From assembly GCF_000227745.2 (NCBI RefSeq), contig NC_018012.1:1893478-1957477 (forward strand): 64,000 nucleotides of DNA, written 5' to 3'. Shown one piece after another: positions 1 through 9,532 of this stretch. Position numbers and translations under genes: made by a program. Position 1 is the stretch's first letter. Each line of letters starts with the position of its first letter. The notes under the pieces are model-generated. The model ran no database searches. It worked only from the letters and a program-made list of their open reading frames with translations, and was not told the DNA's origin. Source of the DNA: Thiocystis violascens DSM 198 (lineage in GTDB: Bacteria; Pseudomonadota; Gammaproteobacteria; Chromatiales; Chromatiaceae).

Positions 1-794
1 GCGACCGCGAGTCCGTAGGCAAGCCCAGCGGCCACCGGATAGCGTAAGGGTCGGGATGGCGTCGCCGCCATTCCTCCGGCGTCCGCTTCGCGCGCGAATT
101 CGCGTTGCGGAATCCGCAGCACGAAATAATAGAGAATAAAAGCAATCCCATAAGCGATGACGGCCGACCAGATCACGTCGGACAGAAAATGATCCCCGGC
201 GGTCATGCGCCCGATTCCGAGCAGGGTTCCCAGGGCGAGCGATCCGAGCAGCGCCAGGCCGGCGAGCCAGGGGCGGCGGCGCAGCCAGATCATAAAAAAG
301 GCGCCCAGCATGAAACCGGCCGAACTGTGACCGCAGGGAAAGGACTTTCCCTTCCCCGCCTCGCCCACGGCCAGCGGCGGCAGATAGGCCTGGACGCCGC
401 CCAACTCGACCGCCTGATGCGGACGCGGGCGCCCCATGTGGTCTTTCAGCAGCGCGTTGACCGTCAGTCCCGGACCGAGGATGGCCGTGGCGATCAGGAA
501 CAGCGCATGGATCCGCAGCCGCTTGTACCGCGGCCAGAGCAAGCCCGCAAAGAGCGTCGTCAGACTCCCGACCAGGATCAGGCCGATCAGCAGCGGCGCG
601 GTCTGATAGAGAAAGAGCCAGAGCACCCGGCGGGACTCGAACCAGGGATCGTCCGCCTCCGGGTGATAAAAGACCGAGGCCGCGCGCAGATCCAGATCGG
701 TCCACCAGAATGGCAGCGTGCCGATCAGGGCGAGCAGGATCAGCACCATGAGCTGAGGCAGCCAGTAACGGCGTGTGGCGGCGAGTGTCTGCAC
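1..794 (-). CDS. PAP2-family phosphatase (partial, C-terminus off the left edge)
   Basis: Multi-pass membrane phosphatase of the type 2 phosphatidic acid phosphatase family, which removes phosphate from lipid-linked substrates such as undecaprenyl-PP or lipid A. The three family motifs are visible in order: KDHMGRPRP (K-x6-RP type), PCGHSSAGF (the PSGH motif, with Cys in place of Ser) and GRMTAGDHFLSD (R-x5-H-x3-D). Hydrophobic helices flank them. The start is taken as the GTG at 794, just before the first membrane segment; no ATG lies upstream in frame, so the start is uncertain. At least 264 residues are present and the frame stays open to base 1. The substrate cannot be told from sequence. 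Confidence 0.85.
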   Translation of the reverse strand, partial: MQTLAATRRYWLPQLMVLILLALIGTLPFWWTDLDLRAASVFYHPEADDPWFESRRVLWLFLYQTAPLLIGLILVGSLTTLFAGLLWPRYKRLRIHALFLIATAILGPGLTVNALLKDHMGRPRPHQAVELGGVQAYLPPLAVGEAGKGKSFPCGHSSAGFMLGAFFMIWLRRRPWLAGLALLGSLALGTLLGIGRMTAGDHFLSDVIWSAVIAYGIAFILYYFVLRIPQREFAREADAGGMAATPSRPLRYPVAAGLAYGLAV

Positions 795-1047
795 CTGAAC
801 CCGAGTGGCGGTGAAGTGAAAGAGGCGAGAGGGTAACGATTCGAGACGGGAATCACAATCGAAGGCGTGACGCCGCGCCCTTCGTGCACGCGGCGCGGGT
901 ACCCGCCTTGCCCACCGCACCTATCGCGACTACCATCGCGGATCATGCTCTGCAAGGCCGCCCCCGCCATGATCTCCGCTGACTCATCGCGGGAGTCGTG
1001 TCCACTCGCAAACGCCGCATTCCATCACGTCACGAAGGCCCAAAACG

Positions 1048-1836
1048 ATGCTCTCATTTTTCCGCCGGATCGTCATCCTGACCCTTGCCATCCTGAGCGC
1101 TGGAAGCGCCTTCGCGCAAGGCGACCGGCCAGAACTTCTGCTCTACTGCGGCATCACCATGGTGCGGCCCATGACCGAAATCGCTCAGATCTTCGAGCAG
1201 CGCGAAGGCGTCAAGATCACCATCGCCCAGGGCGGCTCCGAAGACCTCTATCAATCCGCGAAGAAGAGCGGCGTCGGCGAATGGTATCTGCCCGGCGAGC
1301 CCAGCTATCGCGATAAACACCAGCCGGAGGGACTGCTGGGCGACTTTGCCACCGTCGGCTACAACCAGATGGCCTTGATGGTGCAAAAGGGCAATCCGAA
1401 ACAGGTCAAGCCCGATCCGCGCGAACTCCTGCGCAAGGATCTGATCGCCATCGTCGGCAACGCGGAATCGGGCAGCGTCGGCCAGGAAGCCAAGGCGATT
1501 CTGGACGCACTGGGAATCTATCAAAAGGTCTTAAGAGCGGCCGCTTTCCTCGCCCCCGACTCGCGCAGCCTGATGAACGCCATGAAAAAACAGGAAGCCG
1601 ATGTCACCCTGGCCTGGCGCGCCACGGGGTTCTTTCCGGACAACGCCGCACGCCTCGAAGTCATCGACCTCGACCCGAGTCTTGCCAAGCCTCAGGCGCT
1701 GCTGCTGATTCAGTTGAACAGCGCGAAGCATCCCGAACTGGTAAGCGGCTTCATGAACTTTGCCGCCGGGGACGAGGGTCAGGCGATCTTCCGCAAGCAC
1801 GGATTCCTCGACAACCAGACCGTAAGCGACCACTAA
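1048..1836 (+). CDS. ModA-like periplasmic substrate-binding protein
   Basis: A 262-residue secreted binding protein. It has a clear signal peptide (MLSFFRRIVILTLAILSAGSAFA, cut before Q) and the type-2 periplasmic-binding fold seen in molybdate/tungstate-binding ModA proteins: an early LLLYCGITMVRPM strand, an IAQGGSEDLY ligand loop and a C-terminal FMNFAAGDEGQAIFRKHGF segment typical of ModA. No ABC permease or ATPase gene is adjacent. Instead the gene ends 24 bp before a hybrid histidine kinase on the same strand, so I infer that it may present a ligand to the sensor rather than feed a transporter. The real ligand is unknown. Confidence 0.8.
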   Translation: MLSFFRRIVILTLAILSAGSAFAQGDRPELLLYCGITMVRPMTEIAQIFEQREGVKITIAQGGSEDLYQSAKKSGVGEWYLPGEPSYRDKHQPEGLLGDFATVGYNQMALMVQKGNPKQVKPDPRELLRKDLIAIVGNAESGSVGQEAKAILDALGIYQKVLRAAAFLAPDSRSLMNAMKKQEADVTLAWRATGFFPDNAARLEVIDLDPSLAKPQALLLIQLNSAKHPELVSGFMNFAAGDEGQAIFRKHGFLDNQTVSDH

Positions 1837-1860
1837 CCCGGTCCGTCCGACGCACTGGCG

Positions 1861-3894
1861 ATGGATCACACCCGCCGCGTTCCCGCTGGCCTGGCAACCG
1901 ACACCGGCCAGACGGCGCTTCCGGTCGTTCCGGATGTCGCCGTCACCTCCATCCGCTGGTTGTTCGGCGTTTTCATCCTCTGTCTGACACTGCTGCTGGG
2001 GTTACGGGTGGTCTTTTCCGACCTGCAGGCGGAGCTGAATGCGCGCAGCACGAACGAGCGGGCGCGACTCTTTATCGGCGAGGAAATCGTCCGTGGTATC
2101 CACGGTATCGAAAAAGACCTCTACCGGATGGCGTCCACCTCGAATCTCGCCGGGCTGAGACGGGTGAATCTGTCAATCGAACATCAGATGGAGAAGCTGC
2201 GGCACGATCTGAACGTGTTGAAGCAGGGCGGAACCGTCCGGCGCGAGGTACAACTGAATCTCGAAGGGCGCGACGAAATGGTCCGCGAGGTCGCCTATCG
2301 CCCCGACCAGGACAATGACCGCCATGTCATGGAACTGATCGAGATCGCCCCGCTCCTGGACACGCTGGGCGAAAAGACCCAGGAATTGGAAGACATCCTG
2401 GTCAGAAGCTGGGAGTTCCAGGAGCGCGAAGACCTGCAAGGTTTTTTCGATCTGCACGTCGACATCGATCTCTTCATCAAGCACATTCCGCCCTATTTCG
2501 AGCGCATCGCCGAAAACGCCAACCGGCTGTTCTTCGATAGCAGCGAACAACTGCGGAATCTGGAAACCGCCCTGCAATTGCAAAGCGATCGCCTCAAGGC
2601 GGTCGAACTCTCGCTGATCGTGCTCGTGATCCTGCTCACCAGTCTGGCCGGCTGGATCTTCCTCAAGCGCATCGGCCAGGCCAATCGGCAGCTTGCCAAC
2701 AGCGCTCAGGAAATGCGGGTCGCCAAGGACGCGGCGGAACGCGCGAGCCGCGCCAAATCGGAATTCGTGTCGCGCATGAGCCACGAGCTGCGCACGCCGC
2801 TGAACGCCATCATCGGTTTCGCCGAATTGCTGGAGGCCGAGCCGCTCGCGCCCTCGCACCAGAATTACGTCAACCTCATCGGCAGCTCGGGCAAGCACCT
2901 GATGGAGCTGATCAACGCGGTGCTCGATCACGCCAAGATCGAGGCCGGCGGCATGACGCTGGAACAGATCGCCTTCGATCTTCACGCCGCCATCGAGGCA
3001 GTCAAAACCATCGTCGGCGATCGCGCCACCGCCAAGGGTTTGGAATTTACCGCCAACATCGACCCCAAGCTGCCACGTTTCGTCGTCGGCGACCCGACCC
3101 GGTTGCGGCAGATCCTCATCAACCTGTTGGTCAACGCGATCAAATTCACCGCGCACGGCGACATCAATCTGTGCATCGCGCGGGAGGATCAACGCATCGT
3201 TTTCAGTGTCCGCGACAGCGGTATCGGCATGGACGCGGCGGGGATCGCCCGCCTGTTCCAACCCTTCAGCCAGGCCGATGACTCGATCACGCGCAAATTT
3301 GGCGGCACCGGTCTCGGGCTGATGATCTCGAAGGAACTGATCGAGGCGATGGGCGGCGGAATCGATGTCGAGAGCGCACCCAATGTGGGAAGCGTTTTCC
3401 GATTCTGGCTCAGGCTACGTGAAGCCGAATCGATCCCGGAACGCGCGACCGATGCCGCACCATCCGGCCCACAGGAGACGCTCGCCAGCCTCGTGGCCGG
3501 GCGGGTGCTGCTGGTCGACGATAACAGCGTCAATCAACAATTGGCCGGCGCGATGCTGAACCGGCTGGGCCTGAGCCATGACTTCGCCAACAACGGGGCC
3601 GAGGCTCTCCGACAACTAGCCAGCGCCGACTATGCCCTGGTGCTGATGGACATGGAGATGCCGGAAATGGACGGCGTCACCGCCACCACCCATATCCGCG
3701 CGCATGAGGCCGCTCGGGGCGCGGCCCGCCTGCCGATCATCGCGATGACCGCCAACGCCATGCAGGAAGACCGCGACCGCTGCTTCGCCGCCGGCATGGA
3801 CGGTTACCTCTCCAAGCCGGTCAGGCTGGCCACCCTGAACACCGAAGTGCGTCGACTGTTCGCCGCGACGACCGCCGCCGCTCCCGCTTCCTGA
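1861..3894 (+). CDS. Membrane hybrid sensor histidine kinase / response regulator
   Basis: A 677-residue hybrid kinase. An N-terminal membrane helix (about 31-52), a long, mostly helical periplasmic region and a second helix (about 250-268) lead into HisKA with [19 protein letters not shown] (phospho-acceptor His308). A HATPase_c domain follows (N-box [25 protein letters not shown]), then a C-terminal receiver domain with LLVDDN and [11 protein letters not shown] (likely phospho-acceptor Asp597). No Hpt domain or DNA-binding output is present, so phosphate must pass to a partner not found nearby. It follows the binding-protein gene by 24 bp and is probably co-transcribed with it. By family this is a BarA/TorS-like layout. 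The signal sensed is unknown. Confidence 0.93.
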   Translation: MDHTRRVPAGLATDTGQTALPVVPDVAVTSIRWLFGVFILCLTLLLGLRVVFSDLQAELNARSTNERARLFIGEEIVRGIHGIEKDLYRMASTSNLAGLRRVNLSIEHQMEKLRHDLNVLKQGGTVRREVQLNLEGRDEMVREVAYRPDQDNDRHVMELIEIAPLLDTLGEKTQELEDILVRSWEFQEREDLQGFFDLHVDIDLFIKHIPPYFERIAENANRLFFDSSEQLRNLETALQLQSDRLKAVELSLIVLVILLTSLAGWIFLKRIGQANRQLANSAQEMRVAKDAAERASRAKSEFVSRMSHELRTPLNAIIGFAELLEAEPLAPSHQNYVNLIGSSGKHLMELINAVLDHAKIEAGGMTLEQIAFDLHAAIEAVKTIVGDRATAKGLEFTANIDPKLPRFVVGDPTRLRQILINLLVNAIKFTAHGDINLCIAREDQRIVFSVRDSGIGMDAAGIARLFQPFSQADDSITRKFGGTGLGLMISKELIEAMGGGIDVESAPNVGSVFRFWLRLREAESIPERATDAAPSGPQETLASLVAGRVLLVDDNSVNQQLAGAMLNRLGLSHDFANNGAEALRQLASADYALVLMDMEMPEMDGVTATTHIRAHEAARGAARLPIIAMTANAMQEDRDRCFAAGMDGYLSKPVRLATLNTEVRRLFAATTAAAPAS

Positions 3895-4016
3895 GCGATC
3901 GCCCGCCATCGCTGGCATCATCGGCCAACTGGATTCGCCCGCCGCAAACCCCGACCTCCAGGGAAACGCGCGCTCGACCACCACACGAGAGAAGCACCAC
4001 GCTGGAGAGATTTGGA

Positions 4017-5276
4017 ATGTCACGGATCAAACTCGAATTCCCGAATACCGCCGGTCAGACCCTTGCGGGTCTTCTGGAAACGCCGCCCGATCGGGTGCCG
4101 ACCGCACGCTACGCACTGTTCGCGCACTGCTTTACCTGTAGCAAGGATGTCGCCGCCGCCAGCCGCATCAGCCGCGCGCTGGCCGCGCGCGGGATCGCCG
4201 CGCTGCGGTTCGACTTCACCGGGCTTGGCAACAGCGATGGCGACTTCGCCAACACCAACTTTTCGTCCAACGTCCAGGATCTGCTGGCCGCCGCGCGCAA
4301 ACTAGAGACCGATTTTCAGGCGCCCGCGCTGCTGATCGGCCACAGTCTGGGCGGGGCAGCGGTGCTGGCCGCCGCGCACCAACTGCCGTCGGTGGAAGCG
4401 GTGGTGACGATCGGCGCCCCGGCGACTCCGGATCATGTCCAACACCTGTTCAGTGGGGCGCGAGGCCAATTGGAGGCCACCGGCGAGGCCGAGGTCCAGA
4501 TCGGCCTGCGCCGCTTCCGGATCCGCAAACAACTGCTCGACGATCTGGCGCAATACGGCTCCGCCGACCATATCCGCCACCTGAACCGCGCGCTCCTGGT
4601 CTTTCACTCGCCGCTCGACGAGATCGTCTCCATCGACGAAGCGGCCAAGATCTATCGGGCCGCCCGTCATCCCAAGAGCTTCATCTCGCTCGACAAGGCC
4701 GATCACATGCTCGGCAACCGCGAGGATGCCGAATATGTCGCCGAAACCCTGGTCGCCTGGGCCAGCCGGTATCTGGGGCTCGGGCGGCATGACTTCGAGC
4801 CCAGCACTGGCACCGCGCCTAGGGTTGCCCCTGGCGAGGTGCTGGTCACCGAAATCGACACCCGCTTTCTGCGCGGTCTCTATACCGACCGTCATCAATG
4901 CCTGGCCGACGAACCCAAGTCGTTCGGCGGCTCCGATTTGGGTCCCTCGCCCTACAAATTGTTGCTGATGGCCTTGGGGGCCTGTACCTCAATGACCTTG
5001 AGGATGTATGCCAACCGCAAGGGCCTGAGTCTCGACGACGTGGAGGTGCGGTTGACGCATGAGCGCGACGACGCGCCAAATCGCACGGATCGCGGACAAC
5101 CCGGCAGGGGCGAACGCATCTTTCAGCGGCTGAACATCCACGGCGATCTCAGCGCGGCGGAACGCGCGCGGCTGCTGGAGATCGCCGATCGTTGCCCGGT
5201 GCACCGCACGCTTGAATCCGGCCCCTTGATTCAGACACGGTATGAGGAGGACGAACCACCTCTCAGTCACGAGTAA
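4017..5276 (+). CDS. Alpha/beta hydrolase - OsmC fusion protein
   Basis: A 419-residue two-domain protein. Residues 1 to about 255 form an alpha/beta hydrolase with the nucleophile elbow GHSLGG (Ser110) and late Asp and His residues in SPLDEIV and DKADHMLG. Residues about 280-410 form an OsmC/Ohr-type domain with the two expected cysteines, in LGACTSMTL and [10 protein letters not shown]. OsmC-family proteins reduce organic hydroperoxides through such a cysteine pair. The fusion is a known architecture, suggesting hydrolysis of an ester and detoxification in one chain, but the substrate is not known. It stands alone, with about 120 bp upstream and repeat-rich DNA downstream. Confidence 0.92.
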   Translation: MSRIKLEFPNTAGQTLAGLLETPPDRVPTARYALFAHCFTCSKDVAAASRISRALAARGIAALRFDFTGLGNSDGDFANTNFSSNVQDLLAAARKLETDFQAPALLIGHSLGGAAVLAAAHQLPSVEAVVTIGAPATPDHVQHLFSGARGQLEATGEAEVQIGLRRFRIRKQLLDDLAQYGSADHIRHLNRALLVFHSPLDEIVSIDEAAKIYRAARHPKSFISLDKADHMLGNREDAEYVAETLVAWASRYLGLGRHDFEPSTGTAPRVAPGEVLVTEIDTRFLRGLYTDRHQCLADEPKSFGGSDLGPSPYKLLLMALGACTSMTLRMYANRKGLSLDDVEVRLTHERDDAPNRTDRGQPGRGERIFQRLNIHGDLSAAERARLLEIADRCPVHRTLESGPLIQTRYEEDEPPLSHE

Positions 5277-5320
5277 AAATAAGTATAGCCTTCGCACCTG
5301 AGATCCAGACATATCCTGTC

Positions 5321-5349
5321 GTAGGAGCGGATTTGAAACTCGCTCCTAC
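5321..5349. repeat. Short palindromic element (GTAGGAGCG..CGCTCCTAC)
   Basis: A perfect 9-bp inverted repeat, GTAGGAGCG and CGCTCCTAC, separated by 11 bp, 45 bp after the hydrolase-OsmC stop. It is similar in style to the GTAGGGG..CCCCTAC hairpin at 10210. It could act as a terminator-like or REP-like hairpin; there is no T tract. Confidence 0.6.
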
Positions 5350-5361
5350 GTCCGGCGTGGT

Positions 5362-5414
5362 GACATTGCATCCGTTCGTGGTGAGCTTGTCGAACCATGA
5401 ACGGATGCAATGTC
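5362..5414. repeat. Fold-back repeat, GTTCGTGGTGAGC subtype
   Basis: Arms of 21 bp match at 20 positions: the left arm begins GACATTGCATCCGTTCGTGG, and the right arm is its complement apart from one base. The loop is an 11-bp GAGCTTGTCGA. It belongs to the dispersed GTTCGT..ACGAAC family found at eight places in this window. Confidence 0.8.
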
Positions 5415-5426
5415 GACCTCGGAGCA

Positions 5427-5515
5427 CGATTTCCGCCCGTCCTTCGACCCTTCGGCTCCGCTCAGGACTCAGGACGAACGGAAATCGGTAAAGTCATTCC
5501 AGGAAATCACCTAAG
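5427..5515. repeat. Fold-back repeat with TTAGGTGATTTCC tail
   Basis: The hairpin at 5427-5487 has arms CGATTTCCG..CGTCC and GGACG..CGGAAATCG around a core with TTCGACCCTTCGG and CTCCGCTCAGGACTCA. Beyond it, the next roughly 28 bp, read on the minus strand as TTAGGTGATTTCC then GACTTTACCG, recur at 58055-58083 beside another copy of the same hairpin. The repeated unit is therefore larger than the hairpin. Confidence 0.75.
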
Positions 5516-5558
5516 AATCAACGCAATAGCCGTTTGTTCGAAAAGGATGCGCGCCCTC

Positions 5559-7139
5559 TCAGCGAACAGGCGTGTAACAATACAGATGCCAGACATGCAG
5601 CGGATGCCGACAGGGTGTGACTGGGGTTTCGCGCAAGGGCGCAGCCGGACAATCGAACAGCGTCCGCTGGGTCTCGACGCTAAAGCCCGCGATGGCCGGC
5701 GGCGCGCCGAATCGGGTCACCAGCCAGAAGGGACCGGCCACCGTCTCGGGATCCACGCGCGGAGCAATCTGGCCCCGCAGATATTCGGATGGACGGGTCA
5801 GGCCGGGCCATTGACTGGTGTCCAGATCCGGTTGATGGAAACGCAGCATGGCCGCAGTCTGATAGCGATCCGCATAAACGGGAGCGTCCAGTTCGGCGCC
5901 GATCCGTGCCAGTTCCGTGAAGCCATGGGTCTCGCGCAGGATGCGATTCTGGCTGTCGGGTAGCGGGAGCGCGCCGGTCGCGGCATGCACGGCATAGAGA
6001 CTGACCAGCAGCAGATTGACCGCCGCGGCCGCAAAGACCCAGCGACGCACCCGTCGCAACCAGACCGCCGCCAGCGGCGCGGCCGTGAGCAGATACATGA
6101 TCGGCCAATTGGCCTCCACGTCGCTCATGGTCGCGACCAGGGCAAAAAAGCCCAGCGGGAAAACGGTCGCCGCGCTCAGCAGCACGCGCGCATGCGGCAG
6201 GAACGCCGGCGATTGAGCCAGTCGTTCCGAGGGGCTGGATGGAGGATCGCCATCCAGCCGGGCGGACTTGCCCCAGCGCGCCAGCCAGGGAGCCAGCAGC
6301 AGCGGCAGGCCAATCAGCCCCCAGAACGCCAGTTGCGTCCCAAGATAGCCGAACAGGCTCGCGAGACGCGCGCCGGGAGACTCGGGGCCGGCATGGTCGA
6401 TGGCGCCGGCGGGCGCCGAGGCGAGCGGCCCCATCTCGGTCGAGAAACCATGTCCGAACTGGAAGCGCATCGTCAGCCAGTCCTGGTTCGCGTTCCAGAG
6501 GAGATTCGGCGCGAACACCAGCAGCGCCATCAATGCGCCGAGATAGGGCCAGGGCGTGCGCAACGCCCGCCAGTCCGCGCGCAGGATCGCCCAGAGAAAG
6601 ATCGGGCCGATCAACACCATGGTGTATTTGCCGAGCAGGCCAAGCCCGATCGCCACGCCAGCGGTCAGCCAGCGTCGGCGCTCCCCGGCCAGCGCGCGTT
6701 CGCCCTCGTGCAAGGCCAGCGCCCAACCCAGCGCCAGCGCGGTATCCGGCGTGGTCAGCACGCCACCGGCCAGTCCGGGCAAGGTCGCGAAGGCCAGGAT
6801 CAGCGCGAGCGTCAGATCCCGGTTGTCGGTCAGCCCGCAGTTGCGATAGAAACGGGCGAGTACCAGCAGGGTCAGCGTCCCGGCGATCAAACCGCCGAGT
6901 CGGGCCATGAATGCCGAGCCCGGTTCGAGCAGCGTGCCGAGTCCAAGGAACGCGACACCCGGCGGATGATCGAAATAGCCCCAGGCCAGGCTGCGCGCCC
7001 AGTCGAAATAATAGGCCTCGTCCTGCGTGACCGGCATCAGGGCGGCAATCGCCAGCCTCCAGACGGTCATGGCGAGGATCAGAAGCAGCAGCAGTCGCCA
7101 GGACCGAATGCGCGGTGGATCCGTGAGAGCGTGAGTCAT
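5559..7139 (-). CDS. Glycosyltransferase family 39 (ArnT/PMT-like) membrane protein
   Basis: A 526-residue polytopic membrane protein of the ArnT/dolichyl-P-mannose mannosyltransferase group, which moves a sugar from a polyprenyl-phosphate donor on the periplasmic side. The family signature sits in the first loop: PVTQDEAYYFDWARSLAWG, then YFDHPPGVAFL, with the acidic pair DE. About ten more hydrophobic helices follow, ending in a soluble C-terminal region. The start is set at the ATG at 7139 (MTHALTD), preceded by GGCGGAAAAC. The frame continues upstream only through a 24-bp repeat array, which is not credible coding sequence. The acceptor (lipid A, protein or other) is not known. Confidence 0.88.
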   Translation of the reverse strand: MTHALTDPPRIRSWRLLLLLILAMTVWRLAIAALMPVTQDEAYYFDWARSLAWGYFDHPPGVAFLGLGTLLEPGSAFMARLGGLIAGTLTLLVLARFYRNCGLTDNRDLTLALILAFATLPGLAGGVLTTPDTALALGWALALHEGERALAGERRRWLTAGVAIGLGLLGKYTMVLIGPIFLWAILRADWRALRTPWPYLGALMALLVFAPNLLWNANQDWLTMRFQFGHGFSTEMGPLASAPAGAIDHAGPESPGARLASLFGYLGTQLAFWGLIGLPLLLAPWLARWGKSARLDGDPPSSPSERLAQSPAFLPHARVLLSAATVFPLGFFALVATMSDVEANWPIMYLLTAAPLAAVWLRRVRRWVFAAAAVNLLLVSLYAVHAATGALPLPDSQNRILRETHGFTELARIGAELDAPVYADRYQTAAMLRFHQPDLDTSQWPGLTRPSEYLRGQIAPRVDPETVAGPFWLVTRFGAPPAIAGFSVETQRTLFDCPAAPLRETPVTPCRHPLHVWHLYCYTPVR

Positions 7140-7193
7140 GCCGTTTTCCGCCTTGTTAGAATGCGCTCGGCAACGCGGCCGGATTCGCCACCC

Positions 7194-7334
7194 CACTGCC
7201 ATTAAGTTAAGCCGTTCATGGTTCGATAAACTCACCACGAACGGCTTAATTAAACTCACCACGAACGGCTTAATTAAACTCACCACGAACGGCTTAACTA
7301 AACTCACCACGAACGGCTTAACTTAATGGCAGTG
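7194..7334. repeat. Fold-back element with four 24-bp tandem repeats
   Basis: A perfect 24-bp inverted repeat (7194-7217 begins CACTGCCATTAAGTTAAGCC; 7311-7334 is its exact complement) brackets four 24-bp direct repeats at 7228, 7252, 7276 and 7300 (unit begins AAACTCACCACGAACGGC). The repeat length is a multiple of three, so reading frames stay open through it (an eight-residue IKPFVVSL repeat on the minus strand). This is a member of the GTTCGT fold-back family that has expanded internally. Confidence 0.9.
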
Positions 7335-7395
7335 ACCCGCCAACCGGATCGCTTTCCGAGCCTGCGGTATTTTAACCGATCGAGGGATCGCGACC

Positions 7396-7503
7396 ATGAC
7401 ACCAACCAAACTCGCCGATGACAAACCGCTGGCGGAAAAGACCGGCTTGAGCGAGGCGGACATTCAGTGGATCGGGAGCGTTCGCCCCACCAAGCGATAC
7501 TGA
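7396..7503 (+). CDS. Small hypothetical protein, 35 residues
   Basis: A short ATG frame (MTPTKLADDKPLAEKTG.., ending RPTKRY) with a plausible ribosome-binding site, GAGGG, nine bases before the ATG. It lies between the fold-back array and the antiporter gene and is hydrophilic, without a recognised domain. It could be a real small protein or a gene remnant. Support is only the start signal and frame. Confidence 0.3.
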   Translation: MTPTKLADDKPLAEKTGLSEADIQWIGSVRPTKRY

Positions 7504-7560
7504 ACATCGCTGTCCATCACGGATCTCCCTTTCCAACCGGAACTTGGTAAAGTGCTCGCC

Positions 7561-9261
7561 ATGGAATTAGACAGCTTCGTCCTCTCCGCCATCGTACTGC
7601 TGACCGCGGCGGCACTCGCTGTCACCCTGTTCAAGCATCTCGGGCTCGGCTCGATTCTGGGACTGCTGGTCGCCGGCATCGCCGTCGGTCCCTATTCGCC
7701 CGGACCCAATGTCACCCCACATGTCGAGGATGTCCGCCATTTCACCGAACTGGGCGTGGTACTGCTGCTGTTCGTGATCGGTCTGGAGATGCAGCCCAAG
7801 CGTCTCTGGGCGCTGCGCCGGGAGGTCTTCGGCTTGGGGACCGTGCAGATTCTGCTGTGCGGCGGTGCCATCGCGGCCTATATCTCCTTGTATCAAGCCT
7901 CCTGGCAGGCGGCGCTGCTGATCGGGCTGACCATGGCGCTGTCCTCGACCGCACTGGTCATGCAATTGCTCCACGAACGCGGCGATATCGCGACCCGCCA
8001 TGGCAACGCCGCCTTTGCCGTACTCCTGATGCAGGATCTCGCCGTGGTGCCCCTGCTCGCCCTGGTGCCGCTCTTTTCCGATCTGGGCGTCACCGCCAAT
8101 GCCGCGCCCTGGTGGGAGCAGTTCCTCATGGTCATCGCCATGATCGGGATGGTTCTGATCCTCGGCCGCTATGTCCTGCCCTTCGCGCTGGAGCGTCTGC
8201 TGCGTCAGAACAATCGGGATGCCTTCGCGCTGGTGGTACTGCTGTCGGTGTTTCTCGCCGCCGGCGCCATGCATCGGGCCGGGCTCTCGATGGCGCTGGG
8301 CGCCTTCCTGATGGGGATGCTGCTCTCGTCCACCCGCTTCAGCTTCCAGATCCAGGCCCACATCGAGCCCTTCAAAGGACTTTTGATGAGCCTCTTCTTC
8401 GTCGCTGTCGGCATGTCCATCGATCTGCCCGCCATTGCCGCGCAACCCTGGCTGCTGACCCAGCACGTCGTGGTCATCCTGGCGATCAAGCTGACCGTGC
8501 TGTTTCTCATCGCGCTGGTCTTCGGGCTGTCCCGCGGGATCGCGACCCGACTCGCGTTCCTGCTCGCGCAGAGCGGCGAATTCGGGTTCGTGCTGTTCGG
8601 TTCCGCCAAGCTTTTAGGCGTGATCGACGAGGCGACCTTTGTGATCGCCGTCAGCGTCATCTCGGTCAGCATGCTGCTGACGCCGCTGCTGGTGCGGATC
8701 GGCGACACACTGGCGATCCGCGCCGAGCGTCGCACCGCGGCCCCCCTGTGCTTCGATCAAGAGGCGACCGGAATCCCTTCCCAGGGACGGGTCGTGGTTG
8801 CCGGTTATGGCCGCGTGGGACATACCATCGCCACCCTGCTGGAAGTGAACAATATCCCGTATATCGCCTTCGACACCAATCCGGCGCATGTCGAACGGGG
8901 CGAGCGGGACGGGCGCGCGGTGTATTACGGCGATATCGGCGATCTGGAATTGCTCACCGCCGCCCAGATCGAGGATGCCTCGTTGGTCATCCTGACCATC
9001 GATCACGGCCCGACCGCGCTACGAGCCGTCTCGCACATCCGGATGAACTATCCGCGGGTTCCAGTGATCGCGCGGGCGCGCGATCTGGAGGCCTGCGCCA
9101 GTCTGATCCGCGCGGGCGCAACCCGCGCCTATCCCGAGGCGATCGAAAGCAGTCTGCGCCTCGGGGCGGAGGCTCTGGAGATGCTCGGCGTGCCGATGGA
9201 CGATGTGGACAATCTGTTGCAGGGCGTGCGCAGCCAGGGATATGCGCCGGTGGTCGATTAA
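7561..9261 (+). CDS. CPA2-family cation/proton antiporter with RCK domain (KefB/KefC/YbaL-like)
   Basis: A 566-residue inner-membrane antiporter expected to exchange K+ (or Na+) for H+. Residues 1 to about 380 hold some 12 helices of the Na+/H+ exchanger fold, including GLGSILGLLVAGIAVGP and LLLFVIGLEMQ near the N-terminus. After a linker, from about residue 408, comes a TrkA-N/RCK nucleotide-binding domain beginning GRVVVAGYGRVGHTIA, with the DTNP acidic end of the second strand; this domain gates transport in KefC-type proteins. I chose the ATG at 7561; a GTG at 7552 is the alternative. No KefF/KefG partner gene is adjacent. The stop codon TAA is also the first bases of an 86-bp repeat. Confidence 0.9.
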   Translation: MELDSFVLSAIVLLTAAALAVTLFKHLGLGSILGLLVAGIAVGPYSPGPNVTPHVEDVRHFTELGVVLLLFVIGLEMQPKRLWALRREVFGLGTVQILLCGGAIAAYISLYQASWQAALLIGLTMALSSTALVMQLLHERGDIATRHGNAAFAVLLMQDLAVVPLLALVPLFSDLGVTANAAPWWEQFLMVIAMIGMVLILGRYVLPFALERLLRQNNRDAFALVVLLSVFLAAGAMHRAGLSMALGAFLMGMLLSSTRFSFQIQAHIEPFKGLLMSLFFVAVGMSIDLPAIAAQPWLLTQHVVVILAIKLTVLFLIALVFGLSRGIATRLAFLLAQSGEFGFVLFGSAKLLGVIDEATFVIAVSVISVSMLLTPLLVRIGDTLAIRAERRTAAPLCFDQEATGIPSQGRVVVAGYGRVGHTIATLLEVNNIPYIAFDTNPAHVERGERDGRAVYYGDIGDLELLTAAQIEDASLVILTIDHGPTALRAVSHIRMNYPRVPVIARARDLEACASLIRAGATRAYPEAIESSLRLGAEALEMLGVPMDDVDNLLQGVRSQGYAPVVD

Positions 9262-9343
9262 ACCGCGTCCAGTGCGGTATGCGATGTTTTTGGATTGGAT
9301 TAACCTTGGCCGCATCGACGATATCGGAGCGGACGCGGTTTAA
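9258..9343. repeat. 86-bp inverted-repeat element, copy 1
   Basis: Begins TTAAACCGCGTCC and ends with the exact complement, GGACGCGGTTTAA. It is 86 bp long, the same length as the copy at 13686. Its TAA at 9259-9261 serves as the stop codon of the antiporter gene. Confidence 0.85.
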
Positions 9344-9364
9344 GATATTAAAAAATATAAAATT

Positions 9365-9451
9365 TTAAACCGCGCATCTACTGAGGCTGGTGAAATCCCC
9401 AGAGCCAAACACAAACTGAAAATTACGCATATCGCGCTGGACGCGGTTTAA
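9365..9451. repeat. 86-bp-type inverted-repeat element, copy 2 (diverged left end)
   Basis: Begins TTAAACCGCG and ends GGACGCGGTTTAA, 87 bp. Near its right end it carries TTACGCATATCGCGCTGG, which resembles the left end of copy 1 read on the other strand. It is separated from copy 1 by 21 AT-rich bases. The rest of 9262-9532 holds no gene. Confidence 0.75.
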
Positions 9452-9532
9452 TGCACCTATTGCCGTTGACGCCTAAACTCAGTAGGCTCATCAGCCGCGT
9501 CATCATCACGAGATCGGGAGAACCCGCCAGAC

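Noticed and set aside
105-836. A 243-codon plus-strand frame at the left edge
   Set aside because: It is opposite a well-supported PAP2 gene and its product is Gln/Arg-rich without a recognisable family.
7140-7310. N-terminal extension of the GT39 protein through SLIKPFVV repeats
   Set aside because: Those codons lie in the 24-bp repeat array; the ATG at 7139 has a ribosome-binding site and precedes the first membrane helix.
7194-7334. CRISPR-like array
   Set aside because: The units are contiguous with no spacers and no cas genes are present; the same applies to the 21-bp arrays at 56472 and 58158.
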